Shown here: one piece after another, positions 45,936 to 58,200 of the stretch
Numbering within the stretch: position 1 is the first letter of the stretch
Layout of the letters: every line of letters begins with the position of its first letter
Source: Paratrimastix pyriformis
Taxonomy: Eukaryota > Preaxostyla > Paratrimastigidae
DNA: 64,000 bases
Reading direction: 5' to 3'
Assembly (NCBI GenBank): GCA_027972325.1
Contig: JAPMOS010000003.1
Span: forward strand, 248,001-312,000
Translations under genes and position numbers: made by a program
Notes under the pieces: generated by a model
Seen by the model: the letters and a program-made list of their open reading frames with translations, nothing else
Told to the model about the DNA's origin: nothing
Databases searched by the model: none

Positions 45936-46626
45936 ATGAAAATTGTTGCAGTCTCGGGCTCGACGCGCAGCGGTAGTTTCAATTCTATGGCCCTCGCATT
46001 CGCAGTGCGTGGTGCGCAACAGGCGGGCGCGGATGTAGAAATTGTGAGGCTGGCGCAGATGCAAATTCCGATGTATGACGGTGATTGGGAGAGGGACCAC
46101 GGACTTCCTCCGGACGCAGAGGCTTTAAAAACCAAAATTTACGCTTGCGATGGAATTCTCATCGCAGCCCCTGAATACAATTCATCTATTTCGGGGGTGC
46201 TCAAAAATCATTTCATCGATTGGCCCTCGCGACCAAAAATCGGCAGTCTGGATTGATTCTCCATCACCACTGGTCCAAATTATTTGAGCAGCGTCTGAGT
46301 TGCCGGCAGCCTGCTTTCTTGGCAAACCGATCGCCGTCCTGGCCGCCTCACCCTCTCAATACGGCGGAGCTCGCGTTGTGACGGAGATTCGAAGGATTTT
46401 TGGGTGCCTTGGGGCGAACGTCCTGCCACCCGACCAGGAGGGCGAAATGCTGATCCCGCGCGCGAACGAAGCCTTCCCCGCGCAGGACCAATGTGCCAAG
46501 CCAGAACTTCAAACGCGCCTGGAAGCGCATGGCAACCGCTTTGTCGATTTCATTAAAGTTCAACAGCAAGCAGTTGCCGCAGGGGCATCCGTTGTGATCC
46601 CGGCTCGGACGACTGAGCCGGTGTAA
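45936..46626 (+). CDS. NADPH-dependent FMN reductase family flavoprotein
   Basis: Flavodoxin-like oxidoreductase that would reduce FMN or quinones/azo compounds with NAD(P)H. Exons 45936-46245 and 46310-46626 give 208 residues. The FMN phosphate loop is SGSTRSGSFNSMAL at residues 7-20; the second cofactor segment is APEYNSSISGVLKNHFIDW, followed by SRP. GKPIAVLAASPSQYGGAR is the third family block. The intron is 64 nt with donor GTCTGG. Neighbouring enzymes of this family are mostly bacterial; combined with a host-type intron this suggests an old transfer. The gene ends 7 bp from the convergent AARSD1 gene. Confidence 0.9.
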
Positions 46627-46633
46627 CGTTTCA

Positions 46634-48843
46634 TTACAAGCCTGCGGCCTCGAGAGCACCCAGAATGGCCACCCGCTGGCGGATATCCTGGACTTTGCCC
46701 TGATACCGCGGACCACGGCCACCTCCACGGCCACCCATCACCTCGGCAATTTTGGAACCCGCCTGCCACCGTAAAAAATGAAGATGAGACAACGACTTTT
46801 TGCGCAAGAAACGGACCCTCTGGACCCACTCGGAACCTTGTGGCCCAGCGAGCAAATAGAACGAGCCGCCCACGGGCTGGTCGGCAGGAAATGGCGGGGG
46901 ATTGGCGGGAGCAGTCAGCAGGATGCGTGCCTCGGGGCACTGAGCAAGCACGGCCTGTCCAATGGCCTCCAGGACCTCGGCTGAGGAAGAGACACATGTG
47001 TGAAAGGGAGGTCGAGGGAAGATGTAGAGGGGAGGTGGTGGATGGGAAGGGGAAGGGGGAGGGTTGACAGACTCTGGGGGTCGTCGCGGTGGTGGATGAG
47101 CATCTTGGGATGCTCGGTGTTCCTGAAATCCGCCCCCCGCCGTATCCCGCCGCATCCCGCCGCATCCCGCCGCATCCCGCCGCATCCCGCCGCATCCCGC
47201 CGCATCCCGCCGCATCCCGCCGAATCCGCGGCATATTGGAAGGTGAGTGCTGGAGGATGGGAGCCCCGGCCAAGCCCGAGCGGCGAAAAAGGGGCGGACC
47301 ACTGGACGACGAGCCGCTCGGCAACGAGGGCGCCCAGCTCGTTGAGGAGGCCCTTGCGGGACTTGGTTGCCGCGCGGAGTTCCTCTTGCAGCTGGGTCAC
47401 CTTGCGCTCGTGCTCCTGGGGTTGGGCACACAGCAGATGCATGCCACCATCAAGCACGCCATCAAGCACGCCATCAAGCACGCCATCAAGCACGCCATCA
47501 AGGTCAGTGGGCAGTGCCGCGGAGGTGAGGGGAGGCGGGGGCACGGGGAGGCGCTGTGACCTGGGGGCCCGAGCTCAACACTTTGTTCATGGCCTTCTCG
47601 CGGTCCACCTGCAATGGGGATATGGGTGAGGCTGGGAAGAATGGCAACGGGAACGGGCAAGACGTCCGAACGCGAATGGGGCGGTCCGGGGAGCACCGTG
47701 CGGGGGACGGACCATCTCGCGGATGCCCTCCAAGAGGCGCCCCCCCACCAGGAAGCTCAGCCGGATCGCCCCAGCCTTGGGCCGCTCGAATCCTGCACGG
47801 AAAGACCCGTCCAGGAAGAGGTGAAGGCGAGGGGTGAAGTCGAGCCAAAACGGATGGGGGGGATGATGGAATGCGGACGAACCCACAAACTTGATCATCT
47901 GCAGCTGGCCCAGACTGGAGACGTGGGTCCCGCAGCATGTGTTGACGTCGACCTGGGGCCGTGGGCGCGTTGTGGCGATGGGGAGCCAATGAGAGACGCC
48001 GAGGCAACGATGGAGGGGAGGGGGAGGGGGAGGGGGCGCAGACCCCGCCGCCGATCTCGACCAGCCGGACGGTCGAGACGCCATCGGGGATGCCCCGCGA
48101 GCGCACCTACGGAGGGGCACCATGCGAGAGATGGGCAGAGAAGGCTCTCGGGGAGGCGGACCCGAGACTTGAGCGGCCCGGGGGCCTCGTACTCGGCCCG
48201 GGTCAGGGCGTGGATGATGATGGGCTGGTTCTCGCGGATGCGCATGTTGACCTGCTGCTCGGTGACGGCCAGGGCGCGGTTCAGCAGGGCATCGGCGTCA
48301 TCGGCAGCGGCAACGGCGGATGGGGTTGAAGTGCCAGGGGCAGGGGCGACGGGAAGGGAGAGATCCACGGTTGCAGGCCCGGATGTGGTCATCGACCAAG
48401 AGAGCGTGTGCATTTGAACTAGCCCGGTATGAGTTGTTGTGTGTGATGACAAGGCACTGCAGACACTGGTCTTCGGCGATGGCTGAGATCAGGTGTTGCC
48501 CACTGTGGACTTGCATATGATCAAACCGAACCTACAATGCGGAATAATGGAGGAACGACTGTCACTCAGCAAGAGGATGGCAAACCTGCTCGTCGACAAT
48601 CCAATGAACCTGTTGCCCAATCTGAAATTCGCAATCTACCTCGTGATCCACTTGCCCACTCGCATTTCGCGAGAGACCAATGACGGGATGTCCTTCAATC
48701 GAACCCTCATCTCTCAGTTGCCCTCCGTCCTCAGGGAAGAAGGCAGACCGATCCAGAACCACCAAAAAGGTTGGTCGAACCTTCTTTTTGCCGGCTTTTG
48801 GAACGCACCCAACCACAGTGGCTGTTCCGGTGAAATCGGACAT
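46634..48843 (-). CDS. AARSD1: Alanyl-tRNA editing protein AARSD1 (AlaX type)
   Basis: Predicted to hydrolyse Ser-tRNA(Ala), a free-standing copy of the AlaRS editing domain. The start MSDFTGTATVV at 48843 aligns with the family. LDRSAFFPEDGGQL is the first conserved block. The zinc site has HSGQH in HMQVHSGQHLISAIAE and CCGTHV in VNTCCGTHVSSLGQL. Between them lie QMHTLSWS, TVDLSLPV and IPDGVSTVRLVEIGGG. A C-terminal coiled coil (EHERKVTQLQEEL) and LLTAPAN, GGSFYLLAGP, KIAEVMGGRGGGRGPRYQGK complete the long AARSD1 form. Donors include GTCTGC (after AEDQ), GTCCGC and GTCTGC. Two minisatellites lie in its introns. The ATG is 94 bp from the divergent RING gene. Confidence 0.92.
47143..47224. repeat. 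Decamer minisatellite CGCATCCCGC in an AARSD1 intron
   Basis: Eight near-perfect 10 bp units. On the minus strand the frame reads as a false Arg-Arg-Asp-Ala-Ala-Gly-Cys repeat. Confidence 0.88.
47452..47503. repeat. Dodecamer ATCAAGCACGCC in an AARSD1 intron
   Basis: Four tandem 12 bp units between exons of the C-terminal coiled coil. Confidence 0.85.
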
Positions 48844-48937
48844 CGAGCAAAAATGGAAAGAGAGCCGAAAGAACCCCAAAGGTCTAATCGACTGTTGACT
48901 TTTGGTCTTTTGGCCTCGTACAGCACCACCTCAGCCC

Positions 48938-50125
48938 ATGGGCAACAATACTTCTTCTAAACGTGGACGTGGCGGCCCATCGCACAGAAAAAGTTCGATC
49001 TCCGGTCCTCCTTCGACTCCTCCTCCACCTCAATCACCGCAACCTCCGCGTGCCGATGGTGAAAATACTGCCGTTGACGAGGAAACACTGGCACGAAGGC
49101 GTGAAATTGCGGCGGCTGTTTTGGCTCGACACCCCGTCTGCGACAACACATTTTTCTCCGTGTCACATGTCTTTGCTGATGCGCAAAGAGAGGCGCGCAT
49201 GCTCCCAGCGCGTCGACTGTTCCTCTCATGGCCGAGGCGGAACATTTTCAGCCCTCTCCTTCTCCACCTGCCATCGCCGGGATCCTGGCCTCCACCCCTC
49301 CACGCCACAGCTCCCCACCACGAAGACGCCGGTCGTCCCCTCCGGCTCCTCTCGCCCCACTCGCTGCCACAGCAGGGCACACCCTTGGCGGCAGGGGGAG
49401 CCCGCCTGTCCTCAGGCCACCCACTCTTGTTTCACCTGCCGCACCCGCTACCACGCGCCCTGCCCCTCCCCACACCGCGTCGCCACCCCGCCCCGCCCAG
49501 CGACGACTGGCTGACTTCACCCCAGAGGAGATCCTGAGACGCCGGGTACTCAGCGAGGCCATTCGGCAGCGGCATCGGTCCCAGATGCAGGAACAGCTGG
49601 CCGGCACGATCGCCGCCGCTGTCCAACCCGACTATGAGGTCTGCAGCGGTGTCGGGTGGTGCCATCTCGGCGGGTGGATATCGCCCATCACGCTTTGTCA
49701 CTCGGCCGGGCGCAGACACTCGCCCAGCTGGAGGATGTCCCACGCGGGGCATGCCCTCAGCGGGTTCGTGAGGCCATCCCGGTCCACGTCTTCCACCTGC
49801 CTGCCCCACAGGAGGAAGAGGCCAGGTCTGCTCGCCCCGCTCGACTCATTCTCTGGATGCCTTGTGCCGGCAGGTCGTGCTGCATCTGCTTGGAGGATTA
49901 CAAGGAGGGTGACAGGCTCAAGACGTTGCCATGCTGCCACTTCTGCCATGCAGGCCTGTCTGCCCTTCCCCGCAAAATGCGTCGCCCTGTCTTCCCTTAT
50001 CCCGTTTGCTGACACGACTCTGGGCACCAGATTGCATTGATGGGTGGCTGGCCACGAAGAGTTGCTGCCCGCTCTGCCTGACCGAGCTCGAACAAGCCGT
50101 CCACGACTCCAAGGCCCTTCTCTGA
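48938..50125 (+). CDS. RING-H2 E3 ubiquitin ligase, possibly myristoylated
   Basis: Predicted E3 of 289 residues. Exons: 48938-49135, 49252-49638, 49716-49825, 49874-49953, 50031-50125. The start MGNNTSSKRGRG fits an N-myristoylation site (Gly2, Ser/Thr at 6). A Pro/Ser-rich disordered region follows, then a helix around FTPEEILRRRVLSEAIRQRH. The C-terminal RING-H2 is CCICLEDYKEGDRLKTLPCC, then HFCHADC, IDGWLATKSCCPLC; all eight metal ligands are present. Three introns start GTCTGC. The last, inside the RING, can only be placed in frame as GCCTGT...CAG, a GC-AG intron; this restores HADCIDGWL. The domain order (disordered head, RING at the end) is common for small membrane-associated E3s; the substrate is unknown. 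Confidence 0.9.
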
Positions 50126-50455
50126 CCCCGGGAACGACGTGGCCCTGGCCGACCCCACTCGTCCTGCCACCCCCTCCTCCGCTTTGCCATTGACTTGTCG
50201 CTCGTGCCGCATTCTTCTGCGAACTCCGCGCCTCCTACGCCCTTGGCCCTACCGACGACGCCCGAGCCTGCTGTTGCATCAGGCCCCCGCCCTGCCTGCG
50301 GGTGTGGGTGGGTTGCCGGTCAGATGAAGAATGAAGGTGGTGCCGGTGATGATGAAGTGGACCCCACCAGCGGGAACTGCTTTCTGCCGGCGGCTTTCTT
50401 TCCGGGGCTCGTGCCGCAGTTCGAATTTCAAACTTTCAAAATAACAACACAAAAT
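50126..50455. other. Gap between RING and PARP-zf genes
   Basis: About 330 bp of mixed composition with no supported gene; it probably holds the 3' UTR of the RING gene and the promoter and 5' UTR of the next gene. Confidence 0.5.
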
Positions 50456-52045
50456 ATGAGTCTTGCGCAGCAACAACGCGAGCGTTCCAGGCAAACACTC
50501 ACGCGCGAGCAACTAAAAGCTGGCGTGAATATTTGCGGCGATATGTGCAGATGGAGCAGGTCGGCGTGCGCACCAAACATTTATTATGCATACCTTAAAT
50601 TAGCTCCTGGCACGAGCGTGATACTTTTGCTTTCTCCGACTCTGATCGTTTGTATTGTGACACCTGCTCGCGACAAATTTTGCCCAACACCATGTATTCG
50701 ATCGGGCATCGCGAAGTGTATCCGGATGCGCCAATCCCAGTTGCTGGTCGAGACGTCTGCCACCTGCGCTGTGAGGAATTCCGTTACGATCTCGAGCATA
50801 ACGGGAAAACGGAGGAGCAATGCCTGGCCGATCTCCTTCGCAGGGAGGGCGCGGGCATGGCCAAATTCGCCGGGTGGTTCAAAGTGCCCGAAGAGGAAAA
50901 GCGGAAGTCTGGATCACCTCGCCCACTCGCTGCTGAGTGTCCTCTTGTAGGTTCCTCGCCACTGCCGGTGTTACCGTGACGGAGGAACTTCTGAATTGCG
51001 CGCCCCGTCTGTCTCCACGTGCGTGCCTTCGGTCGAGCTTTCCCTTCCCCATGTGGTGCAGCACTCGCTGGGACGTTGTGGGTGATCACGGGCTCCTTCG
51101 GGGGCGGCTCCGACGCGGAGAAGCAGCTCATCGAACGGCTGGGCGGGAAGGTCACCGAGTCCATTGGCAAGACGACCAAGCTCACCCACATGCTGCTGGG
51201 CCAGTCGGGCACCACCATGGTCTGCCCCCAGACGTCCCTGGTCGTGTCGCGCGCTCTGCGTGCTGCATGCGTATGCACCTCTCATTCGCCTTGCTTCTCT
51301 GCAGTACGGGCAGCCCACGGGGCGCGGCTCGAAGAAGTACAAGGAGGCCATGAAGAAGAAGGCCACCGTCGTCGAGGCGGCCGACTTCCGGGCGGCCGTC
51401 AAGAAGGTCGGCGCTTCTTGAACCTCTTTCACACTCCCTGCCCCCTGTAGTTTGAAGACGAGGGCGTGGTCCCTCCCTTCGCTCCCAATGCCGCGGGTAC
51501 TGCTCAGACTCCTGCCGCCCCCAAGAGCGCGGCCCCCACTCGGTCTCGGTCCGCGCCCACCATCCCAGTTTCGTCTGACCCGCCGCCCGTTCGCAGCGGC
51601 GCCCGCCCGGAGGCCACTGCCACATCCACCGCCACCGAAACGCCTGCCGTGAGTACCGAGCCTGCCACCCCTGCGCCCACGGCCACTGCCACACCCCCGG
51701 CGGATGATACCGCCGCTGCCGCTGCCGCTGCGCCCACCACGCCCGCACCTGAACCCGCTGCGCCCGCACCTGTCGCACCCGCACCCGCACCCGCATCCGA
51801 CGCTTCAAAGGAAGAAGATTTCGAATCGCTCCCCAGGGTCAAATTGCAGGCTCTCGCAAAGAAGCACAAGATCCGCGCAAATATGGCGGTCGGTCACATC
51901 CCTTTCTCACCGCAACGCTCACATCCACTCACTCACGATACACACGCCACTTTTTTTTTTTTTGTTGTTGTTGTTGTAGAGTGCGGCCATCATCAAAGAG
52001 TTGAAGCGGATCCGTTCCTCGCCCCCCGAGGAGGATGACGAGTGA
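50456..52045 (+). CDS. PARP-type zinc finger, BRCT and SAP-like protein
   Basis: Predicted nuclear DNA-damage or DNA-binding protein of 408 residues. Exons: 50456-50559, 50604-50906, 50951-51006, 51062-51219, 51305-51406, 51451-51888, 51980-52045. The zinc finger is CDTC, 31 residues, then HLRC, the C-x2-C-x(28-31)-H-x2-C pattern of PARP-type fingers, near residues 57-95. A BRCT domain follows: LWVITGSFGGGSDAEKQLI, ERLGGKVTESIGKTTKLTHM, then ATVVEAADFRAAVKK. An Ala/Pro/Thr linker leads to a C-terminal SAP-like helix pair (LPRVKLQALAKKHKIRANM, IIKELKRIRSS). No ADP-ribosyl transferase or ligase domain is present. Six GTC-type donors (GTCGGC, GTCTGG, GTCTGT, GTCTGC, GTCGGC, GTCGGT) keep frame throughout. 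Confidence 0.85.
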
Positions 52046-52215
52046 GATCCATGGCCATTTGTTTCCATACCATCAACATTCTCGACGAATTTCAACCGCT
52101 CTGGATGCCACCCGAGAGCGCATTCTCTGCCGGAATAATCTTTATAATCACCAGGGATTCAGGCTATCACATCTCAACAGCCCACAACGTTTTGTGCTTG
52201 CCCGGCTCGTCTCCG

Positions 52216-55200
52216 ATGATTCCGGACTCACCCGACTACGGAGACGAACTAAGTAATGTGTATGAATTGCAAAATCAGCTCCACCGCGACATTCCCTCAT
52301 ACCTCCAGCAATTCGATGCGGACGCCTTGGACGAGGCAATCGTGGTGGGGACAATCGATGCGGACGAAGCGAAAGCGCAAGAGGAACTTATTGAGAGACA
52401 GCGCGCGGCACGTCTCCTCTTTATGCAAAGCGTCCATGAGAAGGCACTTCATGATACCCTGCTCTCCGAAAATGCTGCTCTTACGGAAATTCAAGAGTCC
52501 GAAAAGAGGTATTATGAGCAACTTGCGCGGAGCAATCGGCTCCTGGAGAGACGAGACCAAATCCGGCATAAACTCCTCGGCGATGCCTTCGGACGCTCCG
52601 AGCGCCACTTCTCCCGGGCCCTCCGCGTCTGTCACACCCATGATGCGCACGCACATACAAACACCTTCCGCGCGGCCCACCCCTAGGAACGGCGCCAGGA
52701 GGTGGTGCGGCGGTACGGGAACCTGGCCAAGGAGACCCGCAAGCACGGCAACATGGAGCTGATGAACCAGCGGCTGGCCCACATGGACCAGCCCATCGAC
52801 GTCCGGCCCCCCGCCCCCCAGTCCTCACGCTCCCCCCTGCTGCCATCCATCCCCCCCCCCCCCCCCCCCCCCGGCTCCATCCTCATTCTGACTGCGTGCC
52901 GGTGCCGGTGCCGGCTGTCTGCATCCCCCCAGCTGCATATCGACCGGGTGCGGGCCATCAAGGACAAGGTGCCCCCGGGGGAGTACGTGCTGGTGGTCTC
53001 CATGTACGACCGGCTGGGGGGCCACATCCAGCGGTGGCTCTCGGCCACTTCGCGCACCTGGTGCGGGGCCACCATCGAGGTGCAGCACGACGCCCGCTTC
53101 GACCTGATCGACCTGCAGTGGGACCAGGTCCGCGCCCCCGCGCACACACACCCCACACGCCGCACACACCCCAGGTGCGCCCCCCAGAACGCTTGGATGA
53201 GTGTGAAGCACGCCCCTGTGGGTTGCTCGCCCCCCGTGGGTTCTGATGGCCATGTATGGACTGGGGATGGCGCAGACCCTGGTGGCGGTCTGCCCGGGGC
53301 GGGCGGCCATGAAGCCCACGCTGGCCTTCGTCTTCGAGCTGGTCATCCTCCGCGGTCCGCCGCCTCCGTTCCCCGTCCCCGCATCCGCCATCCACCATCC
53401 ACCGCCTTCCTCCCGTCTCGCCCGTCTGCCCTGCTCTCCCCCGTGCTGACCCCATCGTGGGGATGGTGGCGGTTGGTGGCGGTTGGGGGGGCGGCAGGCC
53501 AATGGGCCCCGGTGGACACGACCCTGGCCTGGGGGGCCTTCCCCGTCTCGGACGCCAAGTTCGACACGGTCAAGGGGTCCTTCAAGGTGCCCCTCCTCAG
53601 GGGCGACGTCAACCCGCTCATCGAGAAGTACTCGTCCGCACCCGCCCGTCTCTCTCTCTCTCTCTCTCTCCCCCCCCCCCCCCCCCCCCTGCGGACGCCC
53701 CATCGCATGCCTCCCTCACCCAACAATGCGATGGGGGATGGGCGGGTGTGGGGGGAGCAGAGATCGAGGGTGCCATGAAACGGGACATCAACAACTGGCT
53801 GTGCAACCTCTACTTCTCCATCACGTACCGCCCCGGTCCGCCCGCCACCCATCCCACCCCACTCGGACCATCGTCACCCCTCCCTCCGTGGTGTCTCACT
53901 AGTGTGTTGCCTCACCTCTCGACCTGTCTGATCGCCCCGTGGCGTGTGGCCTGTGTCTGGGGGGGGGGGGGGGGGGGGGGGGGGGGCCGGCGAGATGATC
54001 ACCCGGCCCCTGCAGGCGCCCGGGGGCCTGACAGCCACCGCGAGCGGGACGGGGCTGCAGGTGCCGCAGACACCCCGCGAGAGCGCCGCCGCTGCCGCGC
54101 TGAGCTCGCTGCTGGCCACCCCGCGGACCCCCCGGAGCCCCCGTGAGCCCACCCAGCCGGCCCCCAACGCGCTGCTCTCGATCAACTCCCTCGTGGCCCA
54201 GGCGGCATCCGGCCAGCCAGCCGCGGCACCGCCCGAGAGCGCCCGGGGGCCCGAGTCCGCCCGGAGCAGCGCCAGCGGCGGGGGGGCCAGCGCGCGGGGC
54301 GGCGGGACGATGGCCCAGGCGACGGCCGCCATGGACGCGCTCTTCTCGCTGGCCACCTCGTCGGCGCCCCTCAGCCGGGGCCCCGGGGCGGACGGGCGGC
54401 CCCGCAAGGCCGAGACCATCACCGAGTACCAGGCCGAGCTCGAGGCCACCCAGGCCCTCCTCGAGGGCGTCGACAGGGGCGAGGAGAGCGAGCCCGAGGG
54501 TCGATAGCCACCCGCCCAACCGCCACCCCCCGCCCCGCCACCCCCGCCCCGCCACCTGTTTTACTCCCTCATCAGCATCAGCATCATCAGCATCAGCATC
54601 ATCTCAGGGTGCGCCTCGCTCACACCACTCACCGGGGTGTGCGGGCAACACGGACAGATGGGGGGCGCCTCTTTGGGCGGGGCCTGCGCGAGTGGGCCGG
54701 CTTTGGGGTGGGCCGCACCCGCACCGCAAGCGACGACGAGGACGAGACATCAAAGGTCCCCCCGACAGCCCCCGCCATGCCACCCTCCCCCCACCCCACA
54801 GCCAACTGGGCATGTGTCTGTGTGTCTCTGCCGCAGGCAGCTTGTCGACCAGGGGGGACATCCTCATCCCACCTCATTCCCTATCTGTCTCTGTGGGCCG
54901 GACATCTGCCTGTGTCTGTGTCTCTGTCTGTGTCTCTGTCTGTGTGTGCAGCTTGCCGACCCCGGGGACATCCTCATCCCACCTCATTCCCTGTCTGTGT
55001 GTGTGTCTGTGTGTGTCGTGTGTGCAGCTTGCCGACCCCGGGGACATCCTCATTGCGGACGACCCCGCCCTGCCCGTGGAGGAGCGCACCCAGCGGGCCC
55101 GCGAGCGGCAGGAGCGCAAGGAGCGCATCGCGGCCGCCAAGGCGGCGCAGGCCAAACGCAGGCGCGCCCTCGAGCGCAGCAGGGTGGCCCAGTCCCGTCC

Positions 55201-58200
55201 GCCCGCCGCACCCCCCTTGCTCTCCAGCCCCCTCCGTCCCACCCCCTGCCCCTCGGCGATCGACGATCGGCCCCATCCCATTGGCATCCCCGCTGGTCAT
55301 CCTCCTCCTTGCCGGCATTCGCACCCACCCACCCTCCCGCAGGGCCGCCCGCGACGCAGCTGTCGGGTGAGCGCCAAGTGGAGGTGGCCGTGGTGGAGCC
55401 CGGCCTCAGGTCCCCCTTCGCCATCCTCCCCCCCTTGCCACTCTCCACCCCTGCCACCCTCCCCTTGTCAATGCCCCCCCCCCCCCCTCCCTTCTCCCCC
55501 CCCCCCCCCCCACCCACCCACCCCCCCAACCAAGGCTGACCATGGGCTGTGTCTCTCGGCTGCTGGGGCTGCTGCTGGGGCCTCTTCTCTTCTTTCTTCT
55601 CTTTGCCCCGGGTGTGTGTTGTGTGTCGGTGTGTCGGTGTGTCGGTGTGCGTCTGTGCGGGGCGCAGGTTCCTGGTGCACGAGGACACCCCCGACAAGCT
55701 TGTGGGCGCCTCGCACTACCCGCCCCCACGGGTCCTCACCAAGGAGCAGAAGCGGTCCGCACCCCCAGCACCTCTCCTCCCCGCCCCCTCCGCCTCATGT
55801 GCCGCCCGCCCTGCATCCATCTGCCCATGCCCTCGCCCATCCATCTGCCCTGCCCTCACCATTGGGCGCCCTGATGGTGCTGTGGCCTGTCCAGGTTCCA
55901 GGCGATGCCCCTGGCGGAGGCGCAGCGGCTCGAGCTGCACGCTTCCTCGCTGCACTCGCCCGAGGACGTCCGCAACCGCTCGCTGGCCTTCAAGCAGGTC
56001 CGCCGCACACACACCCGCACACACACCATTCCCCCCGGCGCACCCCACCCACTATCGGGGAGCCCGGGGAGGCGAGCACACCCTTCCCTTGGACGCCACG
56101 CCAGCCCGCCATCGGGGAGCCCGGGGAGGCGAGCACGGGCGATGAAGGCGACTCGCCCATCCGACGGCCGGGGTGGTGAGGACCCATCACCGAATGGGTC
56201 ATCGAACGGGGGGGTCAGTCATCGAACGGGGGGTCGTCATCGAAGAACGGGGTCGTCATCGAACGGGGGTCAGTCATCGAACGGGGGTCATCGGACGTCC
56301 GTGTCTGTGTTTGTGTGTCCGCGTGCAGGCGACCTACCTGAGCCGGGTGGTGATGCACGACCTGGGGCTGCGCCGGTGGGACACCAGCGAGCCCTACATG
56401 ACGCTGCTCTTCGTGGCGGCGACCTTCTTCCTGCGGGTGTACATCCACTACCTGGGCCAGTACGCCTTCCTGGCCGCGTGCGGCATCCCCGTCACAGGGT
56501 TCACCATCCGCCCGTCCGCACGGCCCCCGCCCCGCCCCTTGCCGGCACCGGCACCACCACCACCACCACCACCACCACCACCACCACCACCACCACCACC
56601 ACCACCACCACCACCACCACCACCACCACCAGCCCCAGCACCGACGCCATCGCCCCGCCGTGGTTCCTGTGCCCACTCATCGAGTCGGGTTGGATGCGGG
56701 GCGGGGTGCTTGGGCGGGGTGCTTGGGCGGGGTGCTTGGGCGGGGTGGTGCAGGCACACGGTGGATATCATCTACCAGCCCGATTTGCTGCCGACCCTGG
56801 TCGAGCTGGTCATGGTCGGCCTTTCCTGCCCCCGCCCCATCCCCCAACCCCCAATCCCCCAATCCCCCATCCCCCAATCCCCAATCCCCCAATCCCCCCG
56901 GCCACCCCAGCCCCTCCGGCCCTGACCGTTGTATCGGGTTTTGGTTTGGTGCGGTTGCGCGGTTTTGGGGGCCGGTCGGGGTGCGGCGGGGGCAGACCTT
57001 CATCGGGACGCTCTTCAACCTGGCCCTCTTCCTGTGCTTCTTCACGGTGGGGCTGCTGATGAAGCGCATCATGGGCCGCCTGCCCCTCCACGCATCCCGC
57101 TTCCTCGTCCGCGGCTGCCCATCCCCCCCGCACCCCCACCCCCTGTGGCCCTTCATGCCCCTGCCCCTGCCTGCTCCCGTTTTGCCTTCCGTCCTGTGGC
57201 CCCATCTTCCCGGCCGGCCGACCGGCGGGCTGTTGGACCCGCGCCTCATCACCCCCTGCTCCTCCTCCTGCTCCTCCTCCTCCTTGTCGCCCACCCCGCC
57301 TTTGCGGCCCCTCACTCAGATCGTGTGCGGGCTGATGGACCTGCTGGACCCGTACCTCATCCTGATCGTCGACGCGGCCACCCAGAACTGGGCGGGCGAC
57401 GCCTTCAAGCTCTACAACCACTACCTCGCGGCCGAGGTCGGGGGCCCCCCGCCGCCCCCACCAGCCTCCCGCATCCCTCGCCACCCACCCTGAAGCACCA
57501 CCGCCCATCGCGCCGTCACCTTGCACCCATCACCATCATCGCCCACCACCCACCACCCGCGGCACCATCGCCATCACCCATGCCCCACCATCATCATCGT
57601 GACCGTATTGCGCACGCACCTCGTCGCCGATCGCCGGCGCGTCCCAACATGGCCTGACAACCTCCTGGCCGTTGTCTGTGGGTGGGTGGTGGTGTGGGGG
57701 TGCAGGGGGGCGGGGCCTCGGGGGTGGTGCTGTACGTGCTGGTGGACGTCTTCCTGCTGCTGCTGACGGTGGCCCTGGTCTACCTCTACCTGCTCACCCT
57801 CCACATGAACGGGTCCGCACCCCCCGCCCCGGACCTGCCCATGCCCATGCCCATGCCCACCATGCCCATGCCCATGCCCATGCCATGTCTCGTCTGCCCC
57901 GCCTCCTCCGCTGTCCTGGGCCGGCTCTGACGGGCGTGGGGTGCGTGTGGCCCTTGTTGTTGCTGTGGTGGTGGGTGGGTGGTGGGGCAGGTGCCTGCCG
58001 GACATCTACCGGCGGCTGCACGACGACGAGAACAGCTTCTTCGTGCCCCACGACATGGAGGTCTCCATCCTCGAGGTCCCTGCCCCCGCCATGCCCCATG
58101 CCCCATGCCCCCGCCCCCTGCCCCCGCCGCTCCCGCCCCCCCACCAGCAGCACCTTGCTGACTGGGTGCCTCCCATCCGGGCCCCCCCCGCTGGTCCGTG

